A DNA stretch of 64,000 nucleotides from Geodermatophilus sp. DSM 45219 (GTDB lineage: Bacteria; Actinomycetota; Actinomycetes; Mycobacteriales; Geodermatophilaceae). Both the position numbers and the translations under genes were made by a program. The stretch lies in assembly GCF_900104025.1 (NCBI RefSeq), contig NZ_FNIQ01000005.1, forward strand, positions 62,001-126,000, in the 5' to 3' direction. Below, one piece after another: positions 23,660-33,996 of this stretch; the first letter of the stretch is position 1, and the number at the start of each line of letters is the position of its first letter. The notes beneath the pieces are model-generated. The model worked only from the letters and a program-made list of their open reading frames with translations. It was not told the origin of the DNA and did no database searches.

Positions 23660-24430
23660 TCAGCTGGTGAGCATGCCGCCCTCGACCGGGAGCGTCGTCC
23701 CGCTGACGTAGCCGCCGGCGTCGCTGACCAGGAACACCAGCGCGGCGGCCAGCTCCATCGGGTCGCCGGCCCGCCCGACCAGCACACGGGCCATCTGCTG
23801 GTCGAGGTAGCCCTCGGGGTACTGGTCGGTCATCTCGGAGGCGAAGAAGCCCGGGGCCAGCGCGTTGACCCGGATGCCCTTGCGGCCGGTCCACTGCTGG
23901 GCCAGGTCGCGGGTCAGCCCGATCAGGCCGGCCTTGCTCGCCGCGTAGGCCGCCTGGGGCAGCCCGGCGGTGGTCAGCCCCAGGATGCTGGAGATGTTGA
24001 CGATCGAGCTGCCCGGCTGCATGACCCGCGCGCAGGCCTGCGCCATCCAGTAGCAGCCGTTGAGGTTGACGTCGATGACCGAGCGGAACTGCTCCGGGGT
24101 CTCGCGGGTGGCCGGCACGGCGGTGCCGATGCCGGCGTTGTTCACCAGGACGTCGACCTTGCCGAACTCGGCCACGGTGGCGTCGACGAGGGCCTGGCAG
24201 TCCTCGGGCCGGGCGACGTCGGTGCGCACCGTGACCGCCCGCCGTCCGGCCGCCTCCACCGCCGCCCGCGTGTCGGCCAGCCGCTCCTCGCGGCGTGCGC
24301 CGAGCGCGACGTCGGCGCCGGCCTCGGCCAGCGCGCGGGCGAAGACCGCGCCGAGGCCGGAGGACGCCCCCGTCACGATCGCCACCCGGCCGTCGAGCCG
24401 GAACATGTCGAGGACCGTCCTGTCTGCCAC
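23660..24430 (-). CDS. SDR-family oxidoreductase
   Basis: Classical short-chain dehydrogenase/reductase of 256 aa from GTG 24430, which has AGGAG 6 nt upstream. The NAD(P)-binding motif is TGASSGLG, with LVNNAGIG and the catalytic Ser (ISSILG) and YAASK. The ending [13 protein letters not shown] is typical of FabG/gluconate-5-dehydrogenase-like SDRs. Being divergent from an acyl-CoA ligase and PHA-synthase-like operon, it could be a 3-oxoacyl-type reductase, but the substrate cannot be read from sequence. Confidence 0.85.
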   Translation of the reverse strand: MADRTVLDMFRLDGRVAIVTGASSGLGAVFARALAEAGADVALGARREERLADTRAAVEAAGRRAVTVRTDVARPEDCQALVDATVAEFGKVDVLVNNAGIGTAVPATRETPEQFRSVIDVNLNGCYWMAQACARVMQPGSSIVNISSILGLTTAGLPQAAYAASKAGLIGLTRDLAQQWTGRKGIRVNALAPGFFASEMTDQYPEGYLDQQMARVLVGRAGDPMELAAALVFLVSDAGGYVSGTTLPVEGGMLTS

Positions 24431-24506
24431 GTGCACTCCTGTCGTCGTCGGTCGGCCCCGAGCCTGTCGCCCCGCACGCCGGCCCGCCACTCGCGACCCC
24501 CGTGCG

Positions 24507-24526
24507 CGTGTGGGGTAGACCACACG
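24507..24526. promoter_or_regulatory. Inverted repeat, candidate operator between divergent genes
   Basis: CGTGTGG-GGTAGA-CCACACG: 7-bp perfect arms with a 6-bp spacer, in the 143-bp gap between the SDR (minus) and acyl-CoA ligase (plus) starts. Size and symmetry fit a TetR- or GntR-type site. The cognate regulator is not next to it. Confidence 0.45.
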
Positions 24527-24573
24527 TCGGGCGGGTAGGGGACGGACCCGTTCTGCAACCCGGAGGGGACCCC

Positions 24574-26073
24574 GTGGTCAACCTGGCACAGCAGCTGCTC
24601 GACACCGCGGCCGAGCACGGCGGACGGCCGGCGCTCCGCATGGACGACGCCGTCCTGACCTACGACGGGTTCCGCGAGGCGGCCGCCGGCGTGGCCGCGG
24701 GCCTGCGGGACCGGGGCGTGCGGCCCGGTGACCGGGTCGGGATGGTGCTGCCCAACGTGCTGAGCTTCCCGGTGGTGTTCTACGGCGCGCTGATGGCCGG
24801 CGCCGCCGTCGTCCCGATGAACCCGCTGCTCAAGGCCCGCGAGGTCGAGTACTACCTGCGCGACTCCGGCGCCCGGCTCGTGGTGGCGCTGGACTCGATC
24901 GCCGACGCGGCCACCGAGGCGGCGGCCGCCGTGGGCGTCGACGCGGTGACCGTCGGCCCGGTCGACGCCGGCGAGACGCTGGGCGGGTCCGGCAGCGGGG
25001 ACGCCGAGCCGCGGGCGGACGGGGACGCGGCGGTCATCCTCTACACGTCGGGGACCACCGGGCCGCCCAAGGGCGCCGAGCTCACCCACGCCAACCTGAG
25101 CGGCAACGCCCGCACCACGCAGGAGACCCTGCTGGAGGGCACGGCGGACGACGTGATCATGGGGTGCCTGCCGCTGTTCCACGTCTTCGGGCTGACCTGC
25201 GCGCTCGACGCCGGCGTCCTGGCCGGGGCCTGCCTGACCCTGCTCCCCCGCTTCGACGGGGCGAAGGCGTTGTCGGTCATCGAGCGGGACCGGGTGACCG
25301 TCTTCGAGGGCGTGCCGACGATGTTCGCGGCGATGCTGCACCAGGCCGACCGGGACCGGTACGACGTGTCCAGCCTCCGGCTGTGCGTCTCCGGCGGCTC
25401 GGCCATGCCGGTCGAGGTCATGCGCGGCTTCGAGGAGGCCTTCGGCTGCATCGTGCTGGAGGGCTACGGCCTGTCCGAGACCTCGCCGGTCGCCTCGTTC
25501 AACCACCCGCACGCCGAGCGCAGGCCGGGGACGATCGGCACCCCGATCCGCGGCGTGGAGATGCGGCTGGTGGACGACGAGGGCCGCGACGTCGCGACCG
25601 GCGACGTCGGGGAGATCGCCATCCGCGGCGAGAACGTCATGAAGGGCTACTGGGGCAAGCCAGCGGAGACGGCGAAGGCGATCCCCGACGGCTGGTTCCG
25701 CACCGGCGACCTGGCCCGGCAGGACGAGGACGGCTACTTCGCCATCGTCGACCGCAAGAAGGAGATGATCATCCGCGGCGGCTACAACGTCTACCCGCGG
25801 GAGGTCGAGGAGGCGCTCTACGAGCACCCCGCGGTCGCCGAGGCCGCGTGCGTCGGCGTCCCGCACCCCGAGCTCGGCGAGGAGGTCGCCGCCGCCGTCG
25901 CGCTGAAGCCCGGCGCGCAGGCCGACGCCGGGGAGCTGCAGGCCTGGGTCAAGGAGCGGGTGGCCGCCTACAAGTACCCGCGGCACGTCTGGCTGGTCGA
26001 GTCCCTGCCCAAGGGACCGACCGGCAAGATCCTGCGCCGCGCCGTCGAGGTCCCCGCCGAGGTGCGCGCGTGA
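24574..26073 (+). CDS. Acyl-CoA synthetase (AMP-forming)
   Basis: ANL-superfamily ligase of 499 aa that activates a carboxylic acid to its CoA thioester through an acyl-AMP. Motifs in order: P-loop [56 protein letters not shown], and the catalytic Lys in PTGKILRR. It most resembles medium/long-chain fatty acid ligases. GTG 24574 has GGAGGGGA upstream. The next gene overlaps its stop as GTGA. Confidence 0.92.
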   Translation: MVNLAQQLLDTAAEHGGRPALRMDDAVLTYDGFREAAAGVAAGLRDRGVRPGDRVGMVLPNVLSFPVVFYGALMAGAAVVPMNPLLKAREVEYYLRDSGARLVVALDSIADAATEAAAAVGVDAVTVGPVDAGETLGGSGSGDAEPRADGDAAVILYTSGTTGPPKGAELTHANLSGNARTTQETLLEGTADDVIMGCLPLFHVFGLTCALDAGVLAGACLTLLPRFDGAKALSVIERDRVTVFEGVPTMFAAMLHQADRDRYDVSSLRLCVSGGSAMPVEVMRGFEEAFGCIVLEGYGLSETSPVASFNHPHAERRPGTIGTPIRGVEMRLVDDEGRDVATGDVGEIAIRGENVMKGYWGKPAETAKAIPDGWFRTGDLARQDEDGYFAIVDRKKEMIIRGGYNVYPREVEEALYEHPAVAEAACVGVPHPELGEEVAAAVALKPGAQADAGELQAWVKERVAAYKYPRHVWLVESLPKGPTGKILRRAVEVPAEVRA

Positions 26074-26480
26074 CCGGGCCGCCGCTGTGGCGGCAGGCCT
26101 TCGACGCCGTCGAGCAGCGGGTGACCCCGCGCGCCGAGGAGCTCGTCCGCACGGAGACCTTCGCGGTCGGTGCGGCCCTGACCCGCCGGGCGGTGACCCT
26201 GGCCCGCGACACCGCACGCGGGGCCACCACCCGCTTCTGGCACCTGCTGGACCTGCCGGCCGGGACCGACGTCCACCGGCTGCGTGCCCAGGTCGGCGCC
26301 CTGGACCGCGAGGTCCGGCGGCTGACCCTGCAGCTGGAGGCCCGGCAGCCCGGGCCCCCGCGCCGCCGCACCCACGAGGAGACCGATGCCGACCGTGCCC
26401 AGGCCCCCCATCCCGAGCGCACAGACGGTCCTCGACCGCGTCCGGCGGGACGTCGAACGCAACGCCCTGCGGGCCCGTAA
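26070..26480 (+). CDS. Small coiled-coil protein overlapping the PHA-synthase-like gene
   Basis: 136-aa protein with no family I can name. The middle is helical with a heptad-like stretch ([20 protein letters not shown]); the last 40 residues are Arg/Pro-rich and are encoded within the start of the next gene in another frame. The GTG overlaps the ligase stop. Size, helix content and position just before a PhaC-like gene suggest a PhaE- or phasin-like partner, but this is inference from context. The last part of the frame may be dictated by the overlap. Confidence 0.6.
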   Translation: MTGPPLWRQAFDAVEQRVTPRAEELVRTETFAVGAALTRRAVTLARDTARGATTRFWHLLDLPAGTDVHRLRAQVGALDREVRRLTLQLEARQPGPPRRRTHEETDADRAQAPHPERTDGPRPRPAGRRTQRPAGP

Positions 26481-27519
26481 CGGGCTGAAGCTGGTCAGCG
26501 GCGTCGACCGGCCGACCGTCGGGCAGACGCCCAAGGACGTCGTCTGGCAGCGCGGGCGGACCCAGCTGTGGCACTACCGCAACGACCCCGACACCCACGG
26601 CGGGGTCCGGTACTCCCCGCCCCTGCTCGTCGTCTTCAGCATGGTCAGCCGCAGCTACATCCTCGACCTGGCGCCGGGCAACAGCTTCGTCGAGCAGCTG
26701 CTGCACGCCGGCTTCGACGTCTACCTGCTCGACTGGGGCGAGCCGGACGAGCGGGACGCGGCCAACACCCTCGAGGACTACGTCGACGACTACATCCCGG
26801 CCGGTGTGCAGCGGGTGCTGGAGGTGTCGGGGGCCGACGAGGTCACCCTGTTCGGCTACTGCTTCGGCGGCGACCTCGCCCTGCTCTACGCCGCGCACCA
26901 CCCCGGCGCGCCGGTCCGCAGCCTCACCGTGCTGGCCACCCCGGTGGACTTCCGGCACATGGGCCCGCTGGCCGACCTGTTCCGGGTCGGCGGCCTGGAG
27001 GTGTCCGACGTGCTGGACGCCGACGGCAACGTGCCCCCGCGGGTCGTCGTCCAGGGCTTCCGCGCGCTGACCCCCACCTCCGAGGTGACCCGGTACGTGA
27101 CGCTGTGGGAGCGGCTCTGGAACGACGAGTACGTGGCCGGCTACCAGGCCATGACCGGCTGGGCCGACGACCACGTGCCCTTCCCCGGAGCCGCCGCGGA
27201 GGAGACGGTGCGGATGCTGGTGCGCGACAACGGGATGGTCACCGACCGGCTGACCGTGGGCGGCGACCGCGTGCACCTGTCCGACGTCCGCGTCCCCTTC
27301 CTCACCGTGCGCGCCGACCGGGACCACATCGTGCCGCCGGACGCCACCGCGCCGCTGGTCGACCTGGTCGGCTCCCCGGACAGGCACGAGCTGCGGCTCC
27401 CGGCCGGGCACATGGGCCTGGTCGTCGGGCGGACGGCGGCCCGGACGACGGTGCCGACCATCCTCGACTTCCTCCGGCGGCGCAGCGAGCCGCTGCCGGA
27501 CGACGAGGACGCCCGGTGA
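26386..27519 (+). CDS. Class III-like polyhydroxyalkanoate synthase (PhaC family)
   Basis: Alpha/beta hydrolase of 377 aa with a Cys nucleophile in GYCFGG (Cys159), the lipase-like box of PHA synthases. The Asp of the triad is likely in FLTVRADRDHIVPP and the His in PAGHMGLVVG, the usual PhaC ending. Length matches class III PhaC (about 355 aa), which needs a PhaE partner, rather than class I (about 590). The ATG has GAGGAGA upstream although it lies 95 bp inside the previous ORF. Polymerase activity is inferred; some relatives are simple hydrolases. Confidence 0.8.
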   Translation: MPTVPRPPIPSAQTVLDRVRRDVERNALRARNGLKLVSGVDRPTVGQTPKDVVWQRGRTQLWHYRNDPDTHGGVRYSPPLLVVFSMVSRSYILDLAPGNSFVEQLLHAGFDVYLLDWGEPDERDAANTLEDYVDDYIPAGVQRVLEVSGADEVTLFGYCFGGDLALLYAAHHPGAPVRSLTVLATPVDFRHMGPLADLFRVGGLEVSDVLDADGNVPPRVVVQGFRALTPTSEVTRYVTLWERLWNDEYVAGYQAMTGWADDHVPFPGAAAEETVRMLVRDNGMVTDRLTVGGDRVHLSDVRVPFLTVRADRDHIVPPDATAPLVDLVGSPDRHELRLPAGHMGLVVGRTAARTTVPTILDFLRRRSEPLPDDEDAR

Positions 27520-28058
27520 CCGCCGTCGCCCCGCTGACCGAGTCGCACGGCGAGGCCCTGGTGCGCTTCTTCGCCGAGCTGCCCGAGGGCGACCGCACCT
27601 TCATCCGCGAGGACGTCACCGACCCCGACGTCGTGCGCGGCTGGTCGGCCGGCGCCGGGGTCGACCGCTGGGTCGCGGTGGACGACGGCGGCCGGGTGCT
27701 CGGGTACGTCGCCGTCCTCCGGCTGCCCGGCTGGTCCGACCACGTCGGCGAGGTGCGGCTGGTGGTCGCGCCGGCCGCCCGCGGCTCCGGACAGGGCCGG
27801 GCGCTGGCCCGGCACGCCGTGGTGGCGGCCCTGGAGGCCGGGCTGAGCAAGCTGGTCGTCGAGGTCGTCGCCGACCAGACCGCCGCCCTGGCCCTGTTCA
27901 CCGGCCTGGGGTTCACCGGCGAGGCACTGCTGGTGGACCACATCCGCGACCGCGAGGGACAGCTGCGCGACCTCATGGTGCTGGCCCACCACGTCGGCGA
28001 GACCTGGGCCGGCATGCGCGCGGTCGGGCTGACCGAGACCCTCGACGACCCCACCTGA
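27516..28058 (+). CDS. GNAT-family N-acetyltransferase
   Basis: 180-aa acetyltransferase with the acetyl-CoA loop VVAPAARGSGQGRALARH (R-G-x-G-Q-G-R type) and a C-terminal ALALFTGLGFTGEALL motif. Substrate unknown. The GTG overlaps the PHA-synthase-like stop (GTGA), so it is the fourth gene of that operon. It is followed by 117 bp before the next start. Confidence 0.85.
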   Translation: MTAVAPLTESHGEALVRFFAELPEGDRTFIREDVTDPDVVRGWSAGAGVDRWVAVDDGGRVLGYVAVLRLPGWSDHVGEVRLVVAPAARGSGQGRALARHAVVAALEAGLSKLVVEVVADQTAALALFTGLGFTGEALLVDHIRDREGQLRDLMVLAHHVGETWAGMRAVGLTETLDDPT

Positions 28059-28175
28059 ACGCCCGGCGACCGCCGCGTCGCCGCCCCCTGGGTGTCACCG
28101 CCGCGACACCTGCGCCCGCCACGCTCGCGGTCACGCGGGCCCGACCCGGGTCCGCCGAGCGTCCCGGGAGGCACC

Positions 28176-28788
28176 GTGACCGCACCGACCGCCCCGACCC
28201 GGCCCATCCCCGGCTGGTTCCGCGTGGGCGCCACCGTCGCCGCCGGCCGGCTCCGTCCACCGCTGGGCGGCCGGCGCCGCCGGGCCGTCTGCGGCGCCGC
28301 CCGGCTGCTGACCGCCCTCGGCGTCCGCGTCGAGGTCCGCGCCCCGGCGACCGCGTGGCCGCGCACCGGCACCGGGGTGCTGCTGGTCTCCGACACCGTC
28401 ACCGCACTCGACCCGCTGGCCCTGCTGACCGCCGTCCCCGGGGCCGTGGTGGCCGGTGGCGCCGACCGGCTCGCGGGCGTGCCGGTGCCCGCCCTGCCGG
28501 CCGACCCCGCACGGGTCGCCACCGCGCTGCGCGCCGGGACGCCGGTCAGCACCCGCACCGGCGCCGCCGGCCTGCTGGCCGCAGCGGGGGACGCCGGAGC
28601 CGCGGTGTGCCCGGTCGCCGTCCGCTGGCGGGGTGCGGCCGACCCGCCCCCGGACGGCGGGTCCGCGGTGGCCGCGGTGCGGTGGCTGGCCGCCTCGCCC
28701 GGCACCGTGGTCGAGGTGCACCTGCTGCCGGCCCTGCCGGCCGGCGCCTCGGCGGACGCGGTCGCCGCCGTCCTGGCAGCTCCTGCGC

Positions 28789-28802
<14 letters not shown>
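28176..28802 (+). CDS. PlsC-like acyltransferase fold lacking the catalytic histidine
   Basis: 208-aa protein whose layout follows 1-acylglycerol-3-phosphate acyltransferases: LLTALGVRVEVR, then GVLLVSDTVTALDPLALL where active enzymes have NHxSxxD, then RVATALRAGTPV and VCPVAVRWR. The HX4D His is Thr74 (Asp79 kept), and the FPEGT-like block is replaced by STRTGAAG. It is probably a pseudoenzyme or a decaying gene. The frame is intact and G/C-biased. GTG 28176 has GGGAGG upstream. Its 3' end overlaps the convergent ABC-F gene by 14 bp. Confidence 0.6.
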
Positions 28803-30426
<1,624 letters not shown>

Positions 30427-30479
30427 GGGAGACCAGGGTGCCAAGCCGGCTGGGGCCGGCGCGACCGGGTTCCCCCGCG

Positions 30480-31541
30480 TCAGCCCTCCTCGTCGACGTC
30501 CTCCTCGAGGACGTCGTCGGCCATCTCGTCGAGCATGGCCTCCAGCGCCAGGTCGGCCTCCCCCGGCGGACGCCGCTCCACCAGCCACGGCTGCAGCTGG
30601 TCGTAGCCGCGCACCGACACCCGGCGCAGCGGCCGCACCCGGTAGCGGGGCAGCCCGCGCAGCCGCCGGGCGAGGTCCCGGTCGACCAGCAGGGTGCCCG
30701 GCCGGGCGAGGGAGGTCAGCCGGCTGGCCAGGTTGACCACCGGCGAGTAGACGTCCCCGAGGTGGGTGAGGACCGTGCCGTAGGAGGCCCCGACCCGCAG
30801 CGAGGGCCGGTCCTCGGCCTGCCAGGCCTCGGGCAGCTCCAGCCCGATCTCGACGGCGTCGATCGCGGAGACGGCGGTGTAGAGGACGCCGTCCCCCACC
30901 GTCTTGACCACCCGGCCGTGGTGGCGGGCGATGACCTCGCTGGCGGTGCTCTCGAAGTCCTCCACCATGGCACCGAGCTCGCGCCCGCCCATGCCACGGC
31001 TGCGGCTGGTGTAGCCGACCAGATCGGCGAAACCCACGGCGAGCTCCCGCCGGTCGGCGACGGCGGCAGGGGTGAGCAGCCGGTCGGCGTTGGCGGCCAG
31101 GTGCCGCCGCCACACGTAGTCCTGCACCTCGCGCAGCAGCGGGAACAGGCCACGGGCGGCGGTCACCACCTCCGCCGCGGGCACCTCGCGACGGCCGGGC
31201 TCGGCGCCACCCCGGGTGAGGGCGTCGGCGAGCAGGTCGGTCTGCCAGTCGGCCAGGCGGGACAGCGACTGGCCCATGGCGCGGGCGATGGAGGCCTCGG
31301 TCTCCGGGTCCACGAAGCCGGACTCGATGAGCGCGGAGAGCAGCAGCAGCGCGCGGACGTCGGCGTCGGTGAAGACCGGGTCGTCGTCGGCGGCGTCGGG
31401 GAAGCCCAGCGCCCGCCACAGCCGCTGGGTCCGCCGCGGGGACATGCCGGCCATCGCGGCGACCTGCAGGCGGGTGTAGCGACGCGGGCCGTCCAGGAGC
31501 AGCCGCAGCAGCTCCTCGCGGGCGTCGCCGGTGTCCGACAC
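30480..31541 (-). CDS. Class III adenylate cyclase, Rv1264-like
   Basis: Makes cAMP from ATP. The 353-aa protein has an N-terminal regulatory domain (about 10-170; YTRLQVAAMAGMSPRRTQRL, RALLLLSALIESG) of the type that makes M. tuberculosis Rv1264 pH-responsive. A cyclase domain follows with metal-binding Asp residues in VGFADLVGYTSR and KTVGDGVLYT and the NLASR transition-state motif. The Lys before TVGDG fits ATP use. GTG 31541 is taken as start; a CTG that overlaps the upstream stop (CTGA) would add 13 residues. It is soluble, and the tail is acidic. Confidence 0.88.
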   Translation of the reverse strand: MSDTGDAREELLRLLLDGPRRYTRLQVAAMAGMSPRRTQRLWRALGFPDAADDDPVFTDADVRALLLLSALIESGFVDPETEASIARAMGQSLSRLADWQTDLLADALTRGGAEPGRREVPAAEVVTAARGLFPLLREVQDYVWRRHLAANADRLLTPAAVADRRELAVGFADLVGYTSRSRGMGGRELGAMVEDFESTASEVIARHHGRVVKTVGDGVLYTAVSAIDAVEIGLELPEAWQAEDRPSLRVGASYGTVLTHLGDVYSPVVNLASRLTSLARPGTLLVDRDLARRLRGLPRYRVRPLRRVSVRGYDQLQPWLVERRPPGEADLALEAMLDEMADDVLEEDVDEEG

Positions 31542-31576
31542 GGCGTCCGGGTCCCCAGGCGTGTCCAGCAGCGCGG

Positions 31577-32032
31577 TCAGCCCGTGGTGTGGACGACCAG
31601 GACGTCGACCGTGGAGCGGCGGGTCACGTCGGCGGGGACCGAGCCCATCAGCCGGCCCTTGAGGCTGTTGAGCCCGCGGTTGCCGACCACCAGCAGGTCG
31701 GCCTGCGCGCGGGTGACGACGTCGATCAGCGTCTCGACCGGCGAGCCGACGACGGCCAGCTGCTCGACCTCGCCGGCACCGGCGGCGACGGCCTCCTCCG
31801 CGGCGGCGCGCACGGTGTCCTCCGCGGGCGCGGGGCCGACCACCTGGGCGGCCTCCCCCGGCTCCTCCTGCGCCCGGCGGAGCCCGCGGTCGTCGGCCCG
31901 GGACGGGAGGTAGGCGCACACCACGACCAGCCGCGCACCACAGGCCCCCGCGAGGGCCCCGGCGCGGTGCACCGCCCGCAGGGAGGACTGCGACCCGTCG
32001 GTCCCGACGACCACCGTGCGGTAGGCGCTCAC
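31577..32032 (-). CDS. Universal stress protein (UspA family)
   Basis: 151-aa single Usp domain. It begins YRTVVVGTDGSQSSLRAVHR and ends with the ATP-binding signature VVGNRGLNSLKG then GSVPADVTRRSTVDVLVV (the G2xG9G pattern). It is expected to bind ATP in the cytoplasm. It lies directly upstream of the adenylate cyclase in the same direction; some Usp proteins also bind cAMP, so a functional link is possible but unproven. The ribosome binding site comes from a family-2 repeat. Confidence 0.92.
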   Translation of the reverse strand: MSAYRTVVVGTDGSQSSLRAVHRAGALAGACGARLVVVCAYLPSRADDRGLRRAQEEPGEAAQVVGPAPAEDTVRAAAEEAVAAGAGEVEQLAVVGSPVETLIDVVTRAQADLLVVGNRGLNSLKGRLMGSVPADVTRRSTVDVLVVHTTG

Positions 32033-32085
32033 GGGCCCTCCTCGCTGGCGCTCCGGGCCGCCCCGCGCGGCGCTGGTCTGGCGTG
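32033..32085 (-). repeat. Family-2 repeat, copy B, before the Usp gene
   Basis: On the minus strand the block ends GAGCGCCAGCGAGGAGGGCCC directly before GTGAGC. The last 25 nt match the copies before hom and the GNAT gene at 44173; the upstream part (GCGCCGCGCGGGGCGGCC) is only loosely alike. It provides the GAGGAGG site. Confidence 0.5.
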
Positions 32086-32283
32086 GCGGGAGGCCGGCTC
32101 GCCCGCCCGACCGGCCAACCTACCGAACGGGCCGGTCGGCGTGTGCGCGGGGTCACTCCGCTGACACGCGGGGCGCGGACCGGGTGGTGCCGCAACGGAC
32201 GCCCGGTGCGCTTGGATGGACCCGTCGCCCGCCGACGACAGGAGAGCGCCATCCACCCCGGCAGCAGCGCCGACCGCGGCCCC

Positions 32284-33210
32284 GTGCGGGTCGAGGTCCG
32301 CGGCCTCAGCAAGAGCTTCGGCGCCGTCCGCGCCGTCTCCGACCTCAGCTTCACCGTCGAGCCCGGCTCGATCACCGGTTTCCTCGGCCCCAACGGGGCC
32401 GGCAAGACCACCACGCTGCGGATGACCCTGGGCCTGGAGCAGCCCGACGCGGGGACGGCGACCTTCAGCGGCGTCCCCTACCGCTCGCTGCCGGCGCCGG
32501 TGCGCACCGTCGGCGCGGTGCTGGAGACCGCCTTCCACCCCGCCCGGTCGGGGCGCAACCACCTGCGGGTGTACTGCCGGGCCGCCGGCCTGCCGGTCTC
32601 GCGCGCCGACGAGGTGCTCGCCCAGGTCGGCCTGGCCGACGCCGGACGGCGGCGCGCGGGCGGCTACTCCCTGGGCATGCGCCAGCGGCTGGCACTGGCC
32701 ACCGCGCTGCTGGGCGACCCGGCGGTGCTGGTCCTCGACGAGCCGGCCAACGGGCTGGACCCCGAGGGCATCCAGTGGCTGCGCGGCTTCCTGCGCCACC
32801 TCGCGCACGACGAGGGGCGCACCGTGCTGGTCTCCAGCCACCTGCTGGCCGAGATGGAGCAGACCGCGGACCGCGTGGTGATCGTCGGCGCCGGGCGGCT
32901 GGTCCGCGAGGGCTCGATCACCGAGCTGCGCTCCGGCGCGGCGGGCAACGGGTCGGTGGTGGTCCGCAGCCCGGAGGCGGCCCGGCTGGCCGAGGTCCTC
33001 GGGACGGCCGGGCTGGCGGTCACCCCCGCCGAGGACGGCCGGGTCACCGTCGCCGACACGACCCCGGCCGCCGTGGGGGCGCACGCCTTCCGCGCCGGTG
33101 TCGAGCTGCACGAGCTGCGTGCGGAGACCAGCGGCCTGGAGGAGCTCTACTTCCGGCTCACCGCGGGCCAGGAGCAGTACGCCGCCGCACCCGAGGGAGG
33201 CTCACGGTGA
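32284..33210 (+). CDS. ABC transporter ATP-binding protein
   Basis: ATPase of an ABC-2 type exporter, with its permease directly downstream. Walker A GPNGAGKTTT, signature YSLGMRQRLALATALLG, Walker B VLVLDEPANGLDPEG and switch His VLVSSHLLAEME are all present; a C-terminal regulatory part follows. The first standard start giving the conserved N-terminus is GTG 32284 (308 aa). However, the only good ribosome binding site (AGGAGAG, 32240-32246) points to an in-frame ATC at 32251, which would add 11 residues. Substrate unknown. Confidence 0.9.
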   Translation: MRVEVRGLSKSFGAVRAVSDLSFTVEPGSITGFLGPNGAGKTTTLRMTLGLEQPDAGTATFSGVPYRSLPAPVRTVGAVLETAFHPARSGRNHLRVYCRAAGLPVSRADEVLAQVGLADAGRRRAGGYSLGMRQRLALATALLGDPAVLVLDEPANGLDPEGIQWLRGFLRHLAHDEGRTVLVSSHLLAEMEQTADRVVIVGAGRLVREGSITELRSGAAGNGSVVVRSPEAARLAEVLGTAGLAVTPAEDGRVTVADTTPAAVGAHAFRAGVELHELRAETSGLEELYFRLTAGQEQYAAAPEGGSR

Positions 33211-33977
33211 CCGCGCTGGTGCGCGCCGAGTGGACCAAGCTGTTCACCACCCGCGTCTGGATCGGGCTGCTGCTCGGTGCCTGCGTGCTGGTGGCCGGGT
33301 TCGCGGTGCTCTTCACCTCGTTCGCGGGCGACACCCAGGCCGGCCCTCAGGGCGGCGGGCTCCCGGCGGTCGGCACCGAGCAGTACGAGGAACTCGTGCT
33401 GGCCATCGGCGCCAACGTCACGGTGCTGTTCCTGATCCTCGGCATCATCGGGATGACCCAGGAGTACCGGCACCGGACCGCGACGCCGACCTTCCTCACC
33501 ACGCCTCAGCGCGGCCGGGTCGTCGTCGCCAAGCTGGTGGCCTACGCGCTGGCCGCAGCGCCCTTCGCGCTCGTCGTGCTGGCCGTCAACTACGGCGTGG
33601 TCGCGGTGGCCGCCGGCGTACGGGGTGCGGTCCCGTCGCTGACCGGCGACAACCTGCAGGTCCTCGCCAGCAGCGGCCTGGCGCTGGTCGTCTACACCGT
33701 CATCGGCGTCGGCCTCGGCGCGCTGGTGCGCAACCAGGTGGGCGCGATCGTGGGCGCGCTCGTGTACCTGTTCGTGGTCGAGTCGATCGTCCGGCAGATC
33801 AGCGCCATCGCCGACGCCTACAAGTGGCTGCCCGGTGGTGCACTCGAGGCGCTGACGGCGACCTTCCAGGGGCCGGACCTCCTCGAACGCTGGCAGGGCG
33901 GGCTGCTGCTGCTCGGCTACGGTCTGCTGGCGGCGCTGCTGGGCACCCTGCTCGCCGTCCGCCGCGACGTCGTCTAG
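33207..33977 (+). CDS. ABC-2 type transporter permease
   Basis: 256-aa membrane protein starting at GTG 33207, which overlaps the ATPase stop (GTGA). It has six hydrophobic segments, among them VWIGLLLGACVLVAGFAVLF, NVTVLFLILGIIGM and LLLLGYGLLAALLGTLLAV. VRAEWTKLFTTR at the start and QEYRHRTATPTFLTTP after the second helix are typical of this permease group. It pairs with the preceding ATPase as an exporter of unknown substrate. Confidence 0.9.
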   Translation: MTALVRAEWTKLFTTRVWIGLLLGACVLVAGFAVLFTSFAGDTQAGPQGGGLPAVGTEQYEELVLAIGANVTVLFLILGIIGMTQEYRHRTATPTFLTTPQRGRVVVAKLVAYALAAAPFALVVLAVNYGVVAVAAGVRGAVPSLTGDNLQVLASSGLALVVYTVIGVGLGALVRNQVGAIVGALVYLFVVESIVRQISAIADAYKWLPGGALEALTATFQGPDLLERWQGGLLLLGYGLLAALLGTLLAVRRDVV

Positions 33978-33996
33978 AGAAGGACCCGGGACCCCC

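Noticed and set aside
24373..27411. 1012-aa minus-strand frame opposite the acyl-CoA ligase and PhaC-like genes
   Set aside because: Antisense shadow; the plus strand holds well-defined enzymes with intact motifs and overlaps.
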